A DNA stretch of 64,000 nucleotides. Source: Candidatus Binataceae bacterium. Its GTDB lineage: Bacteria; Desulfobacterota; Binatia; Binatales; Binataceae. Positions 60,901 to 64,000 of this stretch are shown one piece after another. Under the pieces are notes generated by a model, which saw nothing but the letters and a program-made list of their open reading frames with translations, did not search any database and was not told the origin of the DNA. The position numbers and the translations under genes are program-made. Location: the NCBI GenBank assembly GCA_035508495.1, contig DATJMX010000077.1, positions 1 to 64,000 of the forward strand, in the 5' to 3' direction. Each line of letters starts with the position of its first letter. Position 1 is the first letter of the stretch.

Positions 60901-62676
60901 ACTCTGGCCGGTTAGCTTCTGCAGCAGGACCCCGAGGTTCGGCGAGCCGAGTCCGACGTGGGTGAAGTCGCTGTCCATCGAACTTGCGTCGTGAAAGGCC
61001 GACGTGTTTGCGAGCGGATACAACAGCGGGTTGTAGAAGCCTTGATTCGTACCAGACAATTGGTTGAGCGTGGCCGCAAAAGCGGCCCAGGTCGGCGCCG
61101 CCATGCTGGTGCCGCCGTAGAGGTTTCCGTTGGGGCATCCGCCGTTCGACGCCTGGCAAATGAGCATCCCGCTGGCCGGGTCAGCGTTGACGACCACGTC
61201 CGGGATCGTGCGCATCGCCGACCCGGACTGGTATGGCGGTGCGGCGAAGAACCTGCTCGTGCCGAAGCCGCCCTGCCCCGTCGGAGGACTATCCGCGACG
61301 CCGTTCCACCAGGTCTCGCCGCCATAGGTCAATCCTGGACCAATAGTAAGTGTCGTGCCGCCAACCGCAGTGAGATTGGGCGAGTCCGCCGGAACTGAGA
61401 TCGTGTTCGGGCTGCCGTCGAGGCAGGTGCTGCCGCCGTCGCCCGAACCACTGAATACGCTGATTCCCGCCATCGCTGCCTTTTGCAGCAATGAATCGAT
61501 GCTTTGCACGTCGGCCAGCGTGGTTTGATCTTCGCAGTACGCCCAGCTGTTCGAGATGACGTCGACTCCGCCATTGATCATGGCGTTTAGCAGCGCCTGG
61601 AAGCTGCCAGCGCCGCTGAAGGGGGCATCGTACACGGCAACCTTGGCGCCCGGCGCGATCGTCATGACGTCATCGATATCGACAAGGACCTCTGACTGAT
61701 TGGGACCCGGACTGGCGCCGCCATTGACGGGCACCACGCTGAGATTGCTCAAATCGCCCGCCGGCGTGTCGAGCGCATCCGCAAGCTCGCTAAGCAGGGC
61801 GAGATAATTGCCAACGTCGCTGGATTGAAAGGTATCGAACTCTAAAAGGCCAATGGTCTGACCGCTCCCGGCAGCACTTGCATTGAGCCTTGTTGCCCGC
61901 CGTTCAGTAAGCGATGAACTACTTCCGGCGATTATTGCAAGACCGAAGATGACGATCAGGATTAGCAGAGCGAAGATACCAAACAGCGCGCCGAACACAA
62001 TCGTGAACGCCAGATCAGCAACTACCGCAGCCAGAATCGCTTGGGAAGCTTGTCCAAAAAAATTACCGTTGTTGGGAATTGTAAGGTCGCCATGAGATGG
62101 CTGGGCAAGATTATTCAGTCCGATGACCGCCTGCACATGCGAGGCGAGATCGACCGGGAGCGCAGGATCAGTCTGATTCGCGTAGAACTTCCGCTTCCCT
62201 AGTTGGTAGTCGGCGATTTTAGTTCCTAACGCCCGCTCCACGTCCGAGCGCCGGCCACCTACCGTGATCGTCGAGTAGTCCGCGGAACCCTCGATTAACT
62301 TCAACCCGTGATCTTTTAAGTATGCGAGTACCGCTTCGTACGAGTCCTTTGACGGCCCGAAGCGTCGGCTGATTTCTTGCGCCTCCAGGAAGTTCTGAAA
62401 GTTCGGCGAGTCAGGATTGTAAATCTCGCTCAAATATTTCTCGAAACCCTCTTGATCTTCGAGCTTGAGTACAATTGTCAGACTGATTCGCTGGTTGCCA
62501 GCGTCTGGCTTCGATTGAATGAGCGTGGCCCTTGGCAGCGCCGGTAACACATGACCGGGGAGCCTCACGCTCGAGACATCTTGATCGTACTGATGCTGCG
62601 ATGCATAAGCGGTCGCATTCAGGAAAAGAGCAACCAGAATTGCGACAAACCACCAGCCACGGCTGCGAAACATCAT
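57934..62676 (-). CDS. Giant sedolisin-type (S53) secreted protease with Ig-like and beta-propeller-like repeats
   Basis: 1580 residues from an ATG at 62676 (TTG 9 nt earlier is the ORF end). A signal peptide (WWFVAILVALFLNATAYA) is followed by the pro-domain (ISRRFGPSKDSYEAVLAYLKDHGLKL...YQLGKRKFYANQTDPALPVDLASHVQAVIGLNNL). A hydrophobic insert AAVVADLAFTIVFGALFGIFALLILIVIFGLAIIAG splits pro-domain and catalytic domain. The catalytic domain holds Glu329 and Asp333 (SEVLVDID) and Ser524 (YGGTSMAAP). Then come Ig-like domains (ADGTSQATVKVLLLDADDNPVPGKTVRLSAGG, repeated), NHL-type repeats (FDSSGNLYANDAPTGNIYKIPAGG) and a Thr/Pro-rich linker (TPTPTASATPTATPS). The C-terminus has two hydrophobic segments flanking RPMRRRQRLR and a free lipobox-like LGC. 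A secreted acid protease or adhesin. Confidence 0.92.
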   Translation of the reverse strand: MMFRSRGWWFVAILVALFLNATAYASQHQYDQDVSSVRLPGHVLPALPRATLIQSKPDAGNQRISLTIVLKLEDQEGFEKYLSEIYNPDSPNFQNFLEAQEISRRFGPSKDSYEAVLAYLKDHGLKLIEGSADYSTITVGGRRSDVERALGTKIADYQLGKRKFYANQTDPALPVDLASHVQAVIGLNNLAQPSHGDLTIPNNGNFFGQASQAILAAVVADLAFTIVFGALFGIFALLILIVIFGLAIIAGSSSSLTERRATRLNASAAGSGQTIGLLEFDTFQSSDVGNYLALLSELADALDTPAGDLSNLSVVPVNGGASPGPNQSEVLVDIDDVMTIAPGAKVAVYDAPFSGAGSFQALLNAMINGGVDVISNSWAYCEDQTTLADVQSIDSLLQKAAMAGISVFSGSGDGGSTCLDGSPNTISVPADSPNLTAVGGTTLTIGPGLTYGGETWWNGVADSPPTGQGGFGTSRFFAAPPYQSGSAMRTIPDVVVNADPASGMLICQASNGGCPNGNLYGGTSMAAPTWAAFAATLNQLSGTNQGFYNPLLYPLANTSAFHDASSMDSDFTHVGLGSPNLGVLLQKLTGQSPGSVSASASGVVAYTSTQVLTPPLGGVPADGTSQATVKVLLLDADDNPVPGKTVRLSAGGSHATISPSSAVTSVDNGAAVFTITDDTPESVTFTGDDTTDGITVTETATMPFVTPSASSAGIGASPTSVSNDGTSATTITVTLKDSQGRPTPGKLVQISQTGNSVISGPNPPVTDSNGMVVLAATDLTSETVTYSGVDVTDGNLPIPGPNPQVTFSGMASNACAPPNPPAAPGFVVTPYATGFVAANVTAGGFPFGCMGVSGIAFDSSGNLYANDAPTGNIYKIPAGGGPATMPLNTTSLGTTLSGLAFDNSGDLFASFGVTSGDPTTGIVVQLNPSNGSIIRTISSGVICPTVISIDPLSGDLFTDDTCFGDGFNNASIWRISNPGGVSPSTSVYATTTNTPNSTLAFAPGGTIYMWTDAQVAQVSGTNVSGPPTVTILPGLNASSTGMVAGGTGSGGAGTFLIENPFAVPSGTNLGIESIDLTGSPLSAANSFTTSAAGANTLVFGPDGCLYVAQETTVYRVSDPSGGCSYGSTLGSPTLTLAPNAVSPNPAQGTSQAFSATLHYASVPDGTPVILNLGGANRFGAQGLLANTVSNIASFSYTGVYAGVDTLTASARVSSNTVTSDPAVLTWTAGAHTTFIGLNQSPTSGAPGQMVNLVGSLTDVSVVPAAPIAGQTLDLGVGGSSCNAATNSSGTASCQVTLGSPGTYTLSGSFAGTSSLLASSNSTGFNVLTPPTPTASATPTATPSVLPTATSTPTATATATPTPGGIVMVTGQASGGGQPGATVDLGSFSYQSSDDHQQTVSSTSVSVSRPSIFSSITLTATINGDTVDTATLSSPIESPAVFTFSSPITLPAGQSVMFALSGVISGGTSATLDLSNEARLAGITTSPGTTERGASGGLMLALCLLGLAIRPMRRRQRLRASILTAVMLMLAVSVLGCSGSSGGAPAPNTSIQQVVSMGVSEGGEPVTVGGLPANLGKIQKE

Positions 62677-62991
62677 AAGCCCCAACGCGAGATTCGAGCG
62701 GTGGAAACATCAGGATGCCGGATGCCTTTATCACGAAAGCTACCAAATCACCCATTCTACGGCCAGATTCAACTCTACGCATGCTCAACAAAGTGGATTT
62801 CCGTGATGAATAACGATTCGTTGCTTACTCGGACTTAAAGCTCTCTCTCACCTTCCCGGAAATAACTCGAGTTTGGGCTGTCTCGACGTCCGAGAGCGCA
62901 AAGCCGTCGACATATCCGTCTTTTCCGCCACCGGAAGGAACGGAATGTCCAAACCGTGTCCACGGACGATGCTATTTGGCGGGGCTTCGCC
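62677..62991. other. Promoter region of the sedolisin-like gene; no gene seen
   Basis: This gap has no supported open frame, RNA or hairpin. It should contain the promoter for the sedolisin gene and the 3' flank of the GMC oxidoreductase. Confidence 0.5.
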
Positions 62992-64000
62992 TCAGGACGG
63001 GATGGGGATACCGCCTTGCTTGACCGCGACGCCGTACTGGTCGGCGCGCTTCAGCAATAACGACGACGCGCGCTCTGCCAGCGCCGCGATCGTGAGCGAA
63101 GGGTTGACGCAGAGCGAAGTCGGTACGCTTGCCCCGTCGGTGACGAAGATGCCGGGATGGCCGCGCAACTCGTGGCGATCATCGAGCGCCGACGTTCCGG
63201 GATTGTCACCGATTCGGCACGACGCCAGTGGGTGCGCACACTGAATACTGTTCGTGGACGCCACCGTATGAAACGTGGCGAGCCCATCGAGCGTCAGGAT
63301 CGACTCGGCCGCCGCGTCGGCCAGGTCGAAACCGTGTTGGGTTTGCGGCGCAATGGGATACTCCAACTGGCCGGATGCGATGCCTGGCCCGAGGCGCGTG
63401 AAGCTGCCGGTCTTGGGCGGGGGGCCGAAGAAGCCTTCGTTGGCGTCCTCGGTCATCTCGACGATCGCCATCCACGAGCGCCATTGCGTTAGGAGATTTC
63501 GCTTCTCGATGCCGAACCAGAACGGCGACTGGTCCACCCCAGGGAGGGCGTTTACGATCGGCGGAGAGTAGAGCTGCTGCAAGGCGAAGCGCGAGAATTC
63601 CGGCTTCTTCGGGTCGAGGTAGTCGAAGGTCATGGTGTTGATCGGCTTGCCGATCGGAAAGGCCTCGTAGGCGACACCGGGTGCGCGTTGGAGCCCGAGC
63701 AGGCTACTCACCTTATCCTCGTCGAAGGCCGCGAACGAGACCCGATCGCCGTTGGCCGACATGTAGCGCCCAACCGCGGGCGGCATACCGCCGAGATCCA
63801 GGGCTGAGCGCTGCAAGATCACCGGGGTACCCATCGTGCCCGCGGCGACGATGATTATCTTCGCGTCGATGGCGCCGCTGCCGAGAATTTTGGTGTAGTC
63901 GTTCGGGTCGAGCTGCAGATACGAGACCGTGTAACGGTAGCCGGCAGCCCGGGCCCGTTGGATTTTTTGCACCTCGTTCAAGGGGCGGATCTCGGCCCCA
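62992..64000 (-). CDS. GMC oxidoreductase, 3' part (runs off the right edge)
   Basis: 336 codons remain; the frame is open to position 64000. Seen: the FAD-domain piece IIIVAAGTMGTPVILQRSALDLGGMPPAVGRYMSANGDRVSF, the substrate-domain FWFGIEKRNLLTQWRSWMAIVEMTEDANEGFFG, and the C-terminal GMC motif with CAHPLASCRIGDNPGTSALDDRHELRGHPGIFVTDGASVPTSLCVNPSLTIAALAERAS. The His in QCAHPLASC and the Asn in CVNPSLT are the catalytic His/Asn pair. It resembles cholesterol-oxidase-like enzymes, which oxidise an alcohol to a ketone. The N-terminal FAD-binding motif is outside the window. Confidence 0.92.
   Translation of the reverse strand, partial: GAEIRPLNEVQKIQRARAAGYRYTVSYLQLDPNDYTKILGSGAIDAKIIIVAAGTMGTPVILQRSALDLGGMPPAVGRYMSANGDRVSFAAFDEDKVSSLLGLQRAPGVAYEAFPIGKPINTMTFDYLDPKKPEFSRFALQQLYSPPIVNALPGVDQSPFWFGIEKRNLLTQWRSWMAIVEMTEDANEGFFGPPPKTGSFTRLGPGIASGQLEYPIAPQTQHGFDLADAAAESILTLDGLATFHTVASTNSIQCAHPLASCRIGDNPGTSALDDRHELRGHPGIFVTDGASVPTSLCVNPSLTIAALAERASSLLLKRADQYGVAVKQGGIPIPS

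Noticed and set aside
1-64000. CRISPR array or riboswitch
   Set aside because: No regularly spaced direct repeats and no recognisable riboswitch aptamer pattern were seen in the intergenic regions.

Overview
The window reads as a high-GC bacterial chromosome from an uncultivated or soil lineage. It is rich in F420/flavin-type (LLM class) oxidoreductases, CoA-linked catabolic enzymes, amidohydrolases, short-chain dehydrogenases and a large secreted sedolisin-type protease. This combination, with few cultured-model operons, resembles Candidatus Binatota/Binataceae or related Desulfobacterota-like metagenomic genomes. That placement is inference from gene content only; no marker gene settles it.

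Region by region. (1) 1-3.1 kb is a scar of mobile DNA: a partial Cys-rich, replication-initiator-like gene at the left edge, a tRNA 3'-end fragment, a lipoprotein gene, a radical SAM gene shattered by several frameshifts, and an IS3-family transposase remnant. (2) 3.1-12.9 kb carries an mdtABC-type RND efflux operon (one membrane fusion protein, two different permeases) followed by a VWA-domain protein. A divergent TetR gene shares with it an intergenic region holding a perfect 10-bp inverted repeat. (3) 12.9-25.8 kb holds metabolic genes: a CmcJ/NvfI-like oxidoreductase, a Mug-type uracil-DNA glycosylase, 6-phosphogluconate dehydrogenase with a clear intrinsic terminator, two SDRs that lack normal catalytic residues, a VOC protein, a nitrate-reductase-associated protein, an HxlR regulator divergent from a molybdopterin oxidoreductase, enoyl-CoA hydratase, BON and lipoprotein genes, PhyH, a SnoaL-like protein and a serine hydrolase. 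(4) 25.8-29.6 kb is a compact carbamoyltransferase / SxtJ-like / DUF5989 / SGNH-hydrolase module. (5) 29.6-35.3 kb looks like an island ending at tRNA-Leu(UAA): a frameshifted disulfide oxidoreductase, a RidA gene with a lost ATG, and a TetR / linalool dehydratase-isomerase-like / DUF169 cluster with an AcrR-type operator. (6) 35.5-46.9 kb contains three tandem LLM oxidoreductases, MaoC plus CoA-lyase, cytochrome c, an alpha/beta hydrolase, an SCP2-like protein, an amidohydrolase, an isoprenylcysteine methyltransferase-like protein, a second enoyl-CoA hydratase, a DUF1932-type dehydrogenase and a hotdog protein. (7) 46.9-57.7 kb has a TetR gene with two tandem palindromic operators facing an amidohydrolase pair, then an FAD oxidoreductase, LLM monooxygenase, epoxide-hydrolase-like protein and D-aminoacylase-like amidohydrolase (ending in a strong terminator), then a CaiB-type CoA transferase and a glycosyltransferase. 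(8) 57.9-64 kb has a very large sedolisin-like secreted protein and the 3' part of a GMC oxidoreductase running off the right edge.

How the genes work together: regions 5-7 look like inducible, TetR-controlled catabolism of hydrophobic or terpenoid/aromatic compounds (flavin monooxygenation, hydrolysis, CoA activation, hydration, CoA-lyase cleavage), with RND efflux as a protective partner. The substrates cannot be read from the sequence.
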